The notes beneath the pieces were generated by a model that worked only from the letters and a program-made list of their open reading frames with translations, made no database searches and was not told the DNA's origin. DNA of 64,000 nt. Source: Lineus longissimus (Eukaryota; Nemertea; Pilidiophora; Heteronemertea; Lineidae). The position numbers and the translations under genes are program-made. Where the stretch lies: contig NC_088320.1 of assembly GCF_910592395.1 (NCBI RefSeq), forward strand, positions 14,570,501-14,634,500, read 5' to 3'. Below, one piece after another: positions 10,240 to 20,266 of the stretch (position 1 is its first letter; each line of letters opens with the position of its first letter).

Positions 10240-11460
10240 ATGAGTGAAAGGATGTACAGTTATGTCCCTTTAGAGAAGTATTTCAGTCAAATTAGTGATG
10301 AAAACTTCGTTTTCAGTCAAATTTCCAGAAATAGTGATGAAAACTTCGTTTTCAGTCAAATGCAGTATTTCAATCCAATGAAACAGGTAACACCTATGAA
10401 ACAAAATGGTTACATTAGACCAAGGGGTGAACCATTATTGACAAGCCCTGAAGAAGATCCGGACAAAGTGCACAGAGCAGAGCTCGATCTTACAGTAACA
10501 CCTATGAAACAGGTAACACCTATGAAACAGGTAACACCTATGAAACAGGTAACACCTATGAAACAGTATGATACATTCACAGGAAGTGATGCTCAATTGT
10601 GCCGTAACTGCAAACGATGGACACTTTTTGAATGCCAGAAAAAACTGAATTTTGACAGACCGGCCAAGCAACTTTACACGTAATGCAGGAATTGCAATTC
10701 GACCACTTACAGTGATTACTTTAAGAATCCAGAAATAACGATTGAGAACAAAACACGTTACTTTGACTACATCATCAGAGGCCTTGGTCAGACACATCTG
10801 TCAGATTTATTCGTAAATGATTTGAAACATTTTGTTGAAAATAGGATTAAGGTTTACTTCTCAAGTCCAACAAAATCGCTCTGTGCGACCAGCTATGAAA
10901 AAACAGTCCTGAATGCCTTGTGATTTGGTATTGTTAAACTCAAACCCAATGATGTCTTACCTGGCCTAGAGTGTGACACTTATTTAGAAATTGAATTCAT
11001 TAACAGAGCAATTGGTAAACCTCAGTTGACCAAAGACAATTTCACAGATCTCAGAATGGTTTTCTTGGCATTCCTCAAATATCTTCATTACAGGGGAGTT
11101 AAAATTAACATAAATTACAAGCTGTTTTTACACCAAGCATTTAAGGCATTGAAAATTGATTATGTAGTATTGAAACCGAATCCAACTGATAAGGCCCGAC
11201 TGGATGATTTGAGCTCTCTATGGTCTGGTTTTTTAGGAAGCATTTTCTTCAAAAATTACAGGCTTGAATATGAAAATGAACAAGCAATCGATAATCAAAG
11301 TGAAATTCTATTGAAGGCATTAGAGGTGCAAGATATCAGTAAATGTTACCCTTTACCATGTAGTCTAGAACTTACCAGATCGAGATATGCTCTTAGGACT
11401 TTTCCTGGAAGGGATTTTCCTGGAAGTGATTTTCCTGGAAGTGATTTTCCTTTCAAATAA
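10240..11460 (+). pseudogene. Repeat-bearing zinc-ribbon gene of the PolB element, two in-frame stops
   Basis: One reading frame runs 407 codons from ATG 10240 to TAA 11460 but contains TAA at 10681-10683 and TGA at 10921-10923. Before the first stop there are a doubled SDENFVFSQ, four exact TPMKQ-type repeats and a C-x2-C (LCRNCKRW). Immediately after it comes a second C-x2-C (CRNC), so the first stop interrupts a putative four-Cys zinc site. The third part is rich in Lys/Leu/Asp and ends with three FPGSD-type repeats. The frame is the same on both sides of each stop, so decay by point substitution is the simplest reading. I do not recognise the family. Confidence 0.55.
10495..10566 (+). repeat. 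18-bp tandem repeat, 4 exact copies
   Basis: The unit gtaacacctatgaaacag repeats four times without error and encodes VTPMKQ. A fifth, partly separated copy lies near 10387-10404. Period is a multiple of three, so the array expands without shifting the frame. Confidence 0.95.
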
Positions 11461-12312
11461 ATGATTAATCAGGAAGCATCTGTCATTGAACAACAAATGA
11501 AACAAATCGGAGTGATCCCAGTTAATACAGCCTCAAATTCAGTTGGTACAAATCAGCAACTGAACACTGCTAATCAGCAACTGAAAGGTACTAATTACCA
11601 ACAGAATTACACTACAAACCAACAGAACACTGCTAATTACAACCAGAATTACACTACAAATCAACAAGCTTCTAACAAGGCGTTAAATAGTTCAAATTTA
11701 GTCAGTTCTAGTGACCAACTAGGGTCAACTAGCTCTCAACAAAATTTAACTAACTGTCAACTAGGGTCAACTGGAGCTACGCTCTCAGGACAAAGTCCGA
11801 CTAACTGTCAACAAAATTTAACCGAAAATGGCCTTAAAGCTAAACTAGACCTTGAGGTGCTTGTTGCAACAGGTAAAAGCAAGGATTTCCTAAATAAACA
11901 GCTTACATTTAATGACTTAGACGCAATGAATGAGAAGGAAGTATTGAAACACCATAGAATTTACATGACAAAGATGGCTGCCAGACTTAACGATTCATTG
12001 GGTAAGACAGTCTTAAAAACTTACACTAAATTAACAAAACTGTTCTTGCCTGTTGATGATGAAGACCAGCTGTACGAAGACCTAAGAAATGATTACATTG
12101 TTACCAATGAATTGGACAAATGGTTAGGATGGTTTAGTTTGAGAATGGGTGCACTAACTGCTCTTGCCTCATCAACACTGATCACTTTAGGACATTGTCA
12201 CGAACCAAAATCTGCTAGTGAACATGAAAATTTCAGAAGATTAAATGGAAGTGGAGCAGGACAAAATCCAGAGAGCAGAGCTAGAGAGCATAGCTCGAGT
12301 GACGGACAGTGA
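11461..12312 (+). CDS. 283-aa Q/N-rich protein of the PolB element, unknown function
   Basis: ATG follows the previous stop directly (TAA at 11458-11460, ATG at 11461). Residues 1-120 are low complexity, rich in Asn, Gln, Thr and Ser with NYQQNYTTNQQ-type repeats. Residues 125-250 look folded: LDLEVLVATGKSKDFLNKQL, a basic/amphipathic KHHRIYMTKMAARLND segment, and LDKWLGWFSLRMGALTALAS with a hydrophobic stretch. The C-terminus from about residue 255 overlaps the next ORF in another frame. The frame is uninterrupted, unlike its neighbours. No family recognised; position suggests a virion-associated or replication accessory protein, which is inference only. Confidence 0.55.
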   Translation: MINQEASVIEQQMKQIGVIPVNTASNSVGTNQQLNTANQQLKGTNYQQNYTTNQQNTANYNQNYTTNQQASNKALNSSNLVSSSDQLGSTSSQQNLTNCQLGSTGATLSGQSPTNCQQNLTENGLKAKLDLEVLVATGKSKDFLNKQLTFNDLDAMNEKEVLKHHRIYMTKMAARLNDSLGKTVLKTYTKLTKLFLPVDDEDQLYEDLRNDYIVTNELDKWLGWFSLRMGALTALASSTLITLGHCHEPKSASEHENFRRLNGSGAGQNPESRAREHSSSDGQ

Positions 12313-12712
12313 AAAGCCCCTTAAGACAGCAAGATCAGAAAAACAAATTGCATGGTCTCGAGAATTAGGTAAAAGATCTCAGGAATTCAAGAAGTCAAAA
12401 AAGGAGAGGTTTACTAGGAAATACGATGAACCCAGGAAAGACGATGAACCCGAACAAAGTTCAACTCAACCCGGACCAGAGCCTGAAAATACTGGAAGTT
12501 CCGGGAGTACAGCACTGTATGTCATTTTAGCTGCATTTGGTTTTGCAGTCATCATTTACTACTATCCTAAGATTCTAACCAACAAGAAAGTACGAGACAG
12601 GCTTCAAGTAGGTAGTAAACCAGAAGTAAGCAAACCAGAAGGAAGTAAACCAGAAGGCAAACATAACCATGACATAACTCCTAAAACATGTAATCTTAGT
12701 TTAATGGAGTAG
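12245..12712 (+). CDS. 155-aa single-pass membrane protein of the PolB element
   Basis: The ATG at 12245 lies inside the end of the preceding ORF (68-nt overlap, different frame). The N-terminal 75 residues are strongly charged (Lys/Arg/Glu). Then comes a Pro/Ser/Glu linker, one clear transmembrane segment around residues 92-113 (ALYVILAAFGFAVIIYYYP), and a basic tail with three SKPEG-type repeats. The stop at 12710-12712 lies two bases from the stop of the opposing minus-strand gene. A small membrane protein with a charged cytoplasmic or internal domain is common among viral structural proteins, but I cannot name it. It might instead be the C-terminal part of the preceding gene after a frameshift. 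Confidence 0.5.
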   Translation: MEVEQDKIQRAELESIARVTDSEKPLKTARSEKQIAWSRELGKRSQEFKKSKKERFTRKYDEPRKDDEPEQSSTQPGPEPENTGSSGSTALYVILAAFGFAVIIYYYPKILTNKKVRDRLQVGSKPEVSKPEGSKPEGKHNHDITPKTCNLSLME

Positions 12713-12714
12713 AA

Positions 12715-13615
12715 TTATTCAAACACACTATTCTTAGTTTCAAGTGAAAAATTTAAAGTAACTGTGCTCCCTCTGAAATTAATTACTTTACCACTCTCAT
12801 CAGTGATTTCAAATTTGATATGATTTGTACATTTTTTGTTCACTATTTTCTTACAATTGAGTTCATATCTCTGGTATTGTACCTGATCACCATCTTCAAC
12901 AGGAAAATTACATAAAATGTCAGAAGGTTTATTGTTGTAGAGGGTCTTAGTTTTGTCAACCAAATTTGATCTTATGAATACTTCTTTTCTGTAAAAGTTA
13001 AGTGGCTTGGTGGAGTAGTATTTTCCTTTTTTGTTGAACACATCTTGTTTAACGCCGAACCATTCATTTACCACATAGGCAAAGTGTGAGGAGAATGTTT
13101 TGCCAGCTGGTGTATCATTTACAATACCATGAAATAAGTTATTAAGGTAAAAGTATTTGTCCTCTGTAAGTTCAAGGACTAGGCAATTTTTGTCACAGTA
13201 AATTTTCACATGGCTTATTCCGTTTTCTTTTATGTATGATTGCCATACCTCACAAAACGAACTTAAACTAAAATGTCGAGAGTGTGGAAATGTAGATTGA
13301 CTGTTTTTTGATTATTGTTCTAATAGAGGGGTTATTTAAAAAATTCAAACAAAGTTCATCTGGCGTCATACCGGGTTTATGTTTAAAGTCTTCAATGCAC
13401 TTATCTATTATGGTTGCATTCAGTGATTTATTAAATCTAAACTCTTCGTAAAGAAACATGAATATTTGGACATGCGCTGGTAGCATATCGCTTGACCACC
13501 ACGAATTGTAAAACGCTACCGTTTTCAAAGTGATCGATTTTATGTTCAATGGGTCTGTTAAGTTAAGCTCAAATATGGCTTCATCGCATTCATACTCAAA
13601 AATTATGAAGTCCAT
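12715..13615 (-). pseudogene. Probable structural protein gene of Polinton/adintovirus-like type, frameshifted
   Basis: Two minus-strand frames abut. Codons from ATG 13615 to the stop at 13268 give 115 aa, with ITLKTVAFYNSWWS and a later helix ending at a premature TAG. A second frame is open from about 13290 to 12715 without an ATG at its head and ends GKVINFRGSTVTLNFSL. I recall an animal family of virus-derived proteins with a YNS motif near the N-terminus and an ITDESGKxxxFRG..TL-L motif at the C-terminus, as in F54H12.2-like Polinton proteins. Finding both halves in the right order suggests one gene of roughly 300 codons broken by a frameshift near 13270-13290. Capsid role is inference. 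Confidence 0.45.
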
Positions 13616-13619
13616 TTTC

Positions 13620-13745
13620 TATTTAATTAAAGTGATTTAATTAAAGTGATTTAATTACAGTGATTTAATTACAGTGATTTAATTAAAGTGATTTAATTCA
13701 AGTGATTTAATTACAGTGATTTAATTACAGTTATCTAATTAAGGT
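13620..13745. repeat. 14-bp tandem repeat array, about 9 units
   Basis: Units of cagtgatttaatta or aaagtgatttaatta repeat from 13620 to 13745 between the polymerase gene and the structural gene. The array is very A/T rich and is intergenic in the element, so it could hold a promoter for the structural gene or a replication-related site. It could also be plain slippage DNA. Confidence 0.9.
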
Positions 13746-13780
13746 TAAACATTCATTAAATCACTGTAATCAATGTATTT

Positions 13781-16073
13781 TTAATAGTACATACCGAAAG
13801 GCAATGTAGAGATGCCATCCTCTAAGATGAAACGCTTGTCATCGAAAGGGCTTAAGCTTTTCTTATCAATCTCTTCCAGATACATTTGATTCTTTTCTGA
13901 CCTCAGATGACGCATTTTGTGATTAAAAGTCTTAGTGTTTTCAAGACAATCAACGTAGTCATCAAATGTAATATACTTCTTCAGTACATTATTAGCGATT
14001 CCCTTCAATTTCTTTGATTCTGAATTTTTAATTTCTGTACGCATACATCTTACTCCTAAGTGCAATAAATTCTAGCATTTTGTCTCCTCCCAGCTCATCC
14101 TTAAAGTGGCCTGGCACTTTCTTCTTGCTAGTGTCGTAAAGAGGATGTGTCCAAATAAAGAAGTTCTAGGTTTTTCTCACCAAAGTAAGGTTGAAGTATG
14201 TTGTAGTAGAATTCATACATCAGCAGCTTGGACAACTCCAGTACTGCAGCTCCTATGTAGATTGGCTTATTGAACTTCATGGTTGTGAGTCTCATGCAAA
14301 TTGCAGCGCTACTTTCGTCAAAGATGTTAATCGATGAAAACCTGGGACTTGCCATGAAGTTCTTGGCACTTTCTCCATCTGTCACCAGTTCAATTTCTAC
14401 CCTGTTCCTTACGTTTTCACATGTCTTTCCGTAGAAAGCATTGTTCATTAATTTGAAGTAATCTTTCTCGAAATCAGTAGTAGAAGCCATCCTCTTTTTA
14501 GTGTTGAAGTCGATGTATGATTTCAACCACTTTGATTGTTTGAAACTGATGACAGAATGGACCTTTTTTAGTGTCATTCCTTGCTTTAAGTAAAACTGTA
14601 AAAGTCTGTAATGCACGATGTAGTTGGTCTTGTCCTTCTGTGTGAGGATCAATTTTTCTACCCTTGACCTCTTCTCGTCACCAAGTAACCCTTTCTGGTA
14701 AGGGCTTAATTCGTCGTCGTCTATGAAAAGCGATTCTGGACAGAATGGAAAGTTCTTTGACTTGAACTTGATTTCCTCTGGATAAGCCAAATCCACTTCG
14801 AAAAGATATCCTACTTTACTGTCTTTAGGAATTGACATGACCTTCTCTTTGTTCAAACTATTATTACCGTGAAACATTTGAAAACTGCCGTAAGGCTGAC
14901 TTTCCATCATAGCCCAGCCATAGAGATTGTTTGCGTCGATGTAGAGTAGTTTGTGGTGTACATCTGCCTTGACATGTCTTGTTCCCATCACACCTGAAAT
15001 TCCACCTCTTATTGCCTTTTCAAAGTAAGTAGAATATTGGTATCGGTAAGAAGTTCGAGATTTATGTCTTTGTGTTTCAATCCGGCCAACCAGGTCAAGC
15101 CAGGTGCTGAATAGCAGTGACAAGGATCGATCTGAAAATTGTTTAAATTAACGTCCCTGAATTTCTCGAATAAATCAGCTGACAAAAGAACGTCTGTTTT
15201 GAGGTACAGGTCGATGAACTCTCCATGATTTCTGATCTTGAAATGATCCCATATGTCTTTGGCTTTTAGGTAAACTGAATCATCCGACATTTCATTCTTC
15301 AATTCATCAAAGAACATAGACTTCTCTAAGTGAGTAACACTGTAACTTTCATGTGACGTGTAAAATGAATAAGGCACAGATCCTTTCTTCCTCAATAGTT
15401 TAAAATCGTCAGGATTGGGGTAAGACTGTTTTGTTATCTTAAAGTCACCATCTTCCATCGATTTGGTGATGTTGTCCAAGCCAGACTGTAAGAATCTGTA
15501 AGAGCCTAAAAATTTAAAACAACCGAACTCAAATGAAATGTACTCTTCTGCGTTTTCAGCAAGAAGCTTCAGTTTCTTGTGTGATCTAGACATCAAATCT
15601 CTGATGAAGAGGTAAGCATCATAATTACTGAGATTGTGAAAAAACACTGGGACAAACATGGCTTTCTTCTCGTTCAAGTTGCAAGCTTTGTGAGCAGCAC
15701 CTCTGTATTCTCCATTGTAGTGATTGTGATCTTGAACTCTGTCCTCACCTAACAATTTATTGCAGTAGTAACAGTTTGTTTCTTGGGAATGTCTCACCAA
15801 ATCTTCGTCTGTCATGATGAGAGGAATGTTGCAGTTCAGTAGAGTTGAGAACGTCTCTTCCATTCTGAGTAACCAGTTACAGAAAACGTCAACTACATCA
15901 GCACCCCTGTGACAGAGATACTCACTGGCGTAGATTTGTGGATAGTCAGAGTGAACGTAAACTCCAACTGCTGACGCAATCTGTTTGAATAGTTTTTTAG
16001 TAGTATCAGTATTACTTGAGCACTGCTCTCTAAACTCTGTCCGAGTTGCATTATCATTGACTGTTGTGCACAT
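13781..16073 (-). pseudogene. Protein-primed DNA polymerase B (pPolB), N-truncated and frameshifted
   Basis: Minus-strand pieces at 16073-15009, 15123-14128 and 14065-13781 are collinear parts of one polymerase. In order: C-x2-C then DHNHYNGEYRGAAHKACN (endonuclease VII-like zinc motif), FHNLSNYDAYLF (Exo II), YLKTDVLLSADLFEKF (Exo III), YIDANNLYGWAM (motif A), a TPR2-type VLHYRLLQFYL-like insert, LMNNAFYGKTCEN (motif B), a degenerate YLDTSS (motif C, normally YxDTD), an LRSKMYAY motif and the C-terminal LEDGISTLPFG. Breaks lie near 15.0-15.1, 14.15 and 14.04 kb. The Exo I segment that should precede residue 1 is absent because unrelated unit DNA begins at 16073. Family: Polinton/adintovirus-type PolB. 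Not functional. Confidence 0.85.
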
Positions 16074-16433
16074 TCAAGAGCTAGTCCAGCACCCATCAGT
16101 GTAAGCCTTGTCCAACTCCGAATGGCTCAACAACATCAGTATCTGTGCTGGTGTGACCGGTGTCCGTTAGCAATTTCAAAGCATTAAATTTTATTAATAA
16201 GACATGTTGATATCAATAAAACTGACTACCTGATGCGTTGCAATGGTCGATTTCATCGCGAAATGCAAAAATAAATTAAGCACGAAAATATTCAGGTTTA
16301 TAACAATATCTCTAATCGTTATTTGTCCCGGTGGAACGATATGATTGACGCTGCTACAGTTTTGGGTTTTGCATAATTAAGATTTAGTTTCAATGAATTG
16401 ATATACTGTTAAGGTGTTAGAAAAGTGTCCGCA

Positions 16434-16483
16434 ACCCCCCCCCCCCCCCCACCAGCACCACAACCACCACCACCACAACCACA
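16434..16483. repeat. Poly-C tract plus (CCA)n before NPC2 exon 4 remnant
   Basis: A run of about 17 C is followed by ACC/CCA trinucleotides, upstream of the exon 4 acceptor. Homologous tracts of other lengths lie at 28163-28209, 38284-38322 and 63649-63680. Length is likely to be poorly determined by sequencing. Confidence 0.85.
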
Positions 16484-16533
16484 TATTTCTAAAGGCCGCT
16501 GAATTGATATTGATTGGATCTTTCTCGTTTCAG

Positions 16534-16593
16534 ATTCGTTTGGTTATGCAATTGCAACTGAAGGACGACAACGACAAGGATATTATATGCGTA
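16534..16593 (+). pseudogene. NPC2: NPC2 exon 4 remnant, unit 1
   Basis: After a normal acceptor (tttctcgtttcag) the sequence encodes IRLVMQLQLKDDNDKDIICV, the terminal strand region of NPC2. It then jumps to DNA that in unit 2 lies near 29570, so the last seven codons, the stop and about 1.2 kb of 3' flank are deleted. With exons 1-3 also missing this copy cannot make NPC2. Confidence 0.85.
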
Positions 16594-16859
16594 AATTACA
16601 AAGTATTATATAACGCAGATTAATGACTGCATAGTATTTTAGCCCTTCATTGAAATCAAATATCGGCGCAATGCACTTATACTAGACTGTGAAATGATGC
16701 TATTCGAGGGACGATAACCCCATGAATAAATGAGCCGAACAGTCTTGTCGACCGACAATTCTCACTTGGAAACTACGGTATGCTTGCATGTGCTCAACAG
16801 CTATGCACGTTGAACTACTGCGCATCCATGTTTAACGTGGGACAATGAAATTGTGTAAT

Positions 16860-16875
16860 ATGCCCCCCCCCCCGA
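16860..16875. repeat. Poly-C tract in spacer
   Basis: A C homopolymer precedes gagccaacagcctc. Counterparts at 29839-29856 and 39920-39935 vary in length between units. Confidence 0.8.
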
Positions 16876-17092
16876 GCCAACAGCCTCAAAGCCTCCGCAC
16901 ACACAAAGTTTTATTCGTTGATTTTGTTGAATTTATTTGTTGAGTGAGAAATACTTGATGTTAACTTGATGATCCAAATTGTATTAGTATGTGGGATGAA
17001 ATACCTGGCTTTCATGCGGCGAACATTTGTATTATGTCTTGTTGACAACATATCAGTCGCATATATCTTTCTGACAAATAGAAGTGAGTAAA

Positions 17093-17240
17093 AAACACAA
17101 ACCCCAATGGAACCGACTTCATCAACGTGTTGATTATCATTGGAAACAGCGCGTTAAACCACCACAACTTACTTATACCGAAGTTATTCTCTATTATTCT
17201 CTTCTAATTTATCAACGTGCTTTGACGCCGGCAGCTATAT
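17093..17240. other. Conserved spacer module, internally deleted (unit 1)
   Basis: Corresponds to the first and last parts of the 208-codon module ORF of unit 2 (30067-30693). The middle roughly 475 bp is gone, the join falling at accgaagtt|attctctatt. Confidence 0.7.
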
Positions 17241-17289
17241 AGCTCTAATGATGTGAGCTAGGGGGTATTTACGGACATTTCAATGCCAT

Positions 17290-17450
17290 ATTTATGTTTT
17301 GTTGCATTCAAACACCTTCTTCAATGCCTGTCTAAACCGACGGCCCGTTGCACAGTTCATGTAGATGAAAAACATGACAAAGCTGTTTAAATTGCTCAAA
17401 AAGTATGAAATATTGAGATATCGAGACTTGAAGAGGATGGAATTAGTCAA
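17290..17450 (-). pseudogene. GPCR C-terminal scrap (TM7 and tail)
   Basis: Reverse-strand similarity to the last 50 codons of the full receptors, for example agcatttaaattgctcaaaaagtatg-like phrases and the Arg-Arg-Phe-Arg-Gln tail region. No upstream TM1-TM6. It is a leftover of a further tandem receptor copy, present at the same place in units 2 and 3. Confidence 0.7.
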
Positions 17451-17695
17451 CGTATTTGTGACATCTCGCCTGGGAGATGAAAAATCAATGCCTCTGTGAC
17501 AGCCGAGTTGCTTACATGTATATCATTGAGGAGCCGTGTTGCTTCATAGAGATGTTATGATGTTTTATTTTTCTAATACCGGGAAATTGTATTGATGATG
17601 GTCTATTTTATTCTTATTGTCCAGATACCACATGCTATGGCTAAATTGTGAGAGAAAAGCATTTGTTTTCTGACATTCTACTCCCAAATCAAATA

Positions 17696-18730
17696 TCAGT
17701 TTTGGTTACATTTGAATACCTTTCCCAAGGCTTGTCTAAACCGTCGTCCCAATGCACAGTAGATGAAGAAATTGACAAAACTGTTCAAATTGCTCAGAAA
17801 GTAGGAAATATTGATAACGCCAAAATAAGCATTACTGTCGATATCGAGACCTGAATAGGATTTAATTAATCCAAGTACTTGGGAAAGCCCGCCCGCGAGT
17901 TCTAGAATTATAAATATCACCACCACTGTGACCACTCTATGCGTAACCATCTTAATCAGTTTGTCTCGCTCTGCGTCTTTCTTGGTGAGATGTCTAGTAG
18001 TCGCCTGATTTAGGCTCAATGATATCAAGCGAGTTAAGATTATAAGGCTCGTTATTGGTATCAATGAATTAATAATGATATGAATGACACTTATGTAGGT
18101 GATGTGGAAGTAATAGTTAAAGTACAAAGCTGTGTACTTCCACCAGGGTAGGATCATACGTGAGCAAGGGTCGTAAAGAAATGTCACCTCGTACGAGAGG
18201 AACAGGGGTATTCGATACAAGAAGGCGCCAAAACAGATTGCGGATAGCGAAATGTAGGCATTCCTCTTTGTGCATAAAGCTGCCGCCAACAGTGGCCTGC
18301 AGACTGCAATGAATCGCTCAGTGGCAACACAAAAAGTGATATAGATGGATGCAGTCTTTGAAAAGAAAGTCATAGTGCGGAGATAACTGTATGCGTGCGC
18401 ATGAAACAAAATATACTCGAACCAAAATCCCGTATAGTAATACAGGGCCTGCATTGATTCACCGAATACTTGCAAAATCAAGACTAGACTATCGGTTGCT
18501 GCTAAACCTTGTAGCAGCACCGAAGTTGATGTGTATGGCCGCTCATGTCCTATACCAATAATAGCAAGTATGTTTGCTGGAAAGCCAATTACTGCCATAA
18601 TTAATGCCAATGGTACATTAACGGTGAAAGCCGCAAAATCATAGAAACCAATCAAAGGCAGTATTCGATACAAACAGGTTCCATTCTCTCTGTATATAGT
18701 GAAAATAATGGTCACGTTTGTTGTTGCCAT
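17696..18730 (-). CDS. FMRFamide-receptor-like GPCR, copy 1 (344 aa, single exon)
   Basis: Class A seven-transmembrane receptor. TM1 around residues 34-61 has FPANILAIIGIG; TM2 has LLQGLAATDSLV with the conserved Asp; TM3 ends ATERFIAVCRPL (ERF replacing DRY); TM5 lies around 213-235 and TM6 around 263-290; TM7 has NLNSFVNFFIYC (NFFIY replacing NPxxY). An NGT glycosylation site precedes TM1. This motif set is typical of invertebrate FMRFamide-receptor-like orphans, so a peptide ligand is likely but unproven. I start at the second Met (18730): an 11-codon extension to 18763 exists but is broken by a 1-bp difference in copies 2 and 3. It differs from the others mainly in TM2 and in ECL2. Confidence 0.9.
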   Translation of the reverse strand: MATTNVTIIFTIYRENGTCLYRILPLIGFYDFAAFTVNVPLALIMAVIGFPANILAIIGIGHERPYTSTSVLLQGLAATDSLVLILQVFGESMQALYYYTGFWFEYILFHAHAYSYLRTMTFFSKTASIYITFCVATERFIAVCRPLLAAALCTKRNAYISLSAICFGAFLYRIPLFLSYEVTFLYDPCSRMILPWWKYTALYFNYYFHITYISVIHIIINSLIPITSLIILTRLISLSLNQATTRHLTKKDAERDKLIKMVTHRVVTVVVIFIILELAGGLSQVLGLIKSYSGLDIDSNAYFGVINISYFLSNLNSFVNFFIYCALGRRFRQALGKVFKCNQN

Positions 18731-18786
18731 CGCAGCTGGTTTAACCGTCAAATCTACGAGCATGAAATAGATAATTTTGTAACATC

Positions 18787-19012
18787 TAGTTCACCAGTTG
18801 GCATCCCTGGATAAAGAAGCTCTTTGTTACACGATAGACCAATTTTCTGGTCGTTACTGCGACATGCTTATCACTCTGTTGTGTATAAACGGCGAATAAC
18901 ACCAAGTTATAGAACCAAATCAAGCGTTATATCGGATACAAACATAGTCCAAGCTTTATCAATGTGCTAAAAAGAGTGGTCTCGCCAGTTCTCACCATTG
19001 TAAATGTTTCTA
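18787..19012 (-). pseudogene. GPCR N-terminal scrap, unit 1
   Basis: Reverse strand resembles the first 35-40 codons of the receptors (start, CLYP, FYN-V-FAVY) and then continues into unrelated sequence. It matches the better preserved scraps at 22250-22462, 32261-32473 and 42336-42548 but contains disabling changes. Confidence 0.6.
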
Positions 19013-19324
19013 TCTAAAATTCTACGAGCGAATCATCACATTTTTATAGAAAAATTGCTACTAGCTTTGGCTGTTTCCATCAGGCACTTTGACAGGTGGC
19101 TGTCTGGATAAAGAAGCTCTCGGTTCAAGTCAAAATTGCTGAACTAATCTTCTGGTCGATGCTGCGTATCACTGCCTTGTCGAGGTGACGTCATGATCCA
19201 GATTTATTTGGTGAATGGAATGAGAAAGACCTGACTTATTTAAACTGGTTTTTCAATGTTGCATGAAATACCCAACTTTCATGCGGCGTCCGGTTAACAT
19301 TTGTGTTTTGGCTTATATATCGCC

Positions 19325-19915
19325 GACAAACTGGAGCGATTTAATAAATGAAAACCCCAAGGAAATGATTTCATCAATGTATTGATTATCATCGAAAACA
19401 AGGCATCATTATTTGCCAAATATTAAACCTCCTACCAACATTAACACTTAACAAAGTTCTCTCAGCCGTCTATTTATTTTTCATTCATGGTTGGCCAATT
19501 TCCGATTCCTGTGCGGCAGTTCGAACAAATTTCACGCATCCTTTCCCAATGAGACGGTCATTGCATCACCTGAAACAACTTGACCATATCCTCCTTTATC
19601 TTATGATAATGATCGACGTAAACACCTCCATGATGGTGAACTCGAACTCCTTTTAGCAATCGGACTACCACTGCAGAGAACCACCGAATATGGATAGAAA
19701 CGCAGCATAACGCTCTTCATCAACCTATCAGTCAATGGGACACGTAATGAGAACAGTGTGAATAGAGATCATATATTTCTGCAAACCGATTAAACGTGTT
19801 TCTATTCAATCACACTAGATGCGTACCTTTGAAAAGAAATATCCACCTCGCAACTTGAGAAATTGTTTTATAATATCGTTGTTGTATTCTGTTTCGGTGA
19901 TACGGATCATGATAC
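19325..19915. other. Conserved spacer module (unit 1, copy a)
   Basis: Related to 22815-23460, 32830-33470 and 42880-43510, and more distantly to the ORF modules at 30067-30693 and 40146-40769. Shared phrases include cacctccatgatggtgaact and gactaccactgcagagaacc. Reading frames are broken here. Function unknown. Confidence 0.6.
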
Positions 19916-19921
19916 CGGTAT

Positions 19922-20266
19922 TTAATGTTTAAGTTTACTGTTGGAGGCAGTTCTTGTGTGTATAGAGGGATTCTTTACAAAAACGCCCCAAAACAGATCG
20001 CGAATGGAGAAATGTAGGCGTTCCTTTTTGTGCATAAAAGCTGCCGCCCACAGAGGCCTGCAGACAGCAATGAATCGCTCAGTGGCAACACGAACAGTGA
20101 CACAGATGGATGCAGACTTTAGGAAGAAAATCAGTGTGCGGAGATAACTGTATGCGTGCGTATGAAACCAAATACACTCGAACCAAAAACCCGTGTAGTC
20201 GCACAGGACCGGCATCGATTCAACAAATACTGGCGAAACCAAGTCTGTCCACAAACTAAAAAACAT
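19922..20266 (-). pseudogene. GPCR middle fragment (TM2-TM4), frameshifted
   Basis: Reverse strand encodes DYTGFWFECIWFHTHAYSYL, then a TM3 ending VATERFIAVCRPLWAAA. The frame then slips, so the following TM4 reads out of frame (MHKKERLHFS instead of CTKRNAYIS). No TM1 or TM5-TM7. It is closest to copy 2 at 21159-22193. Confidence 0.8.

Noticed and set aside
10435-10797. 120-codon minus-strand ORF across the 18-bp repeat
   Set aside because: Antisense reading of the VTPMKQ repeat; long only because the repeat has no stop in that frame.
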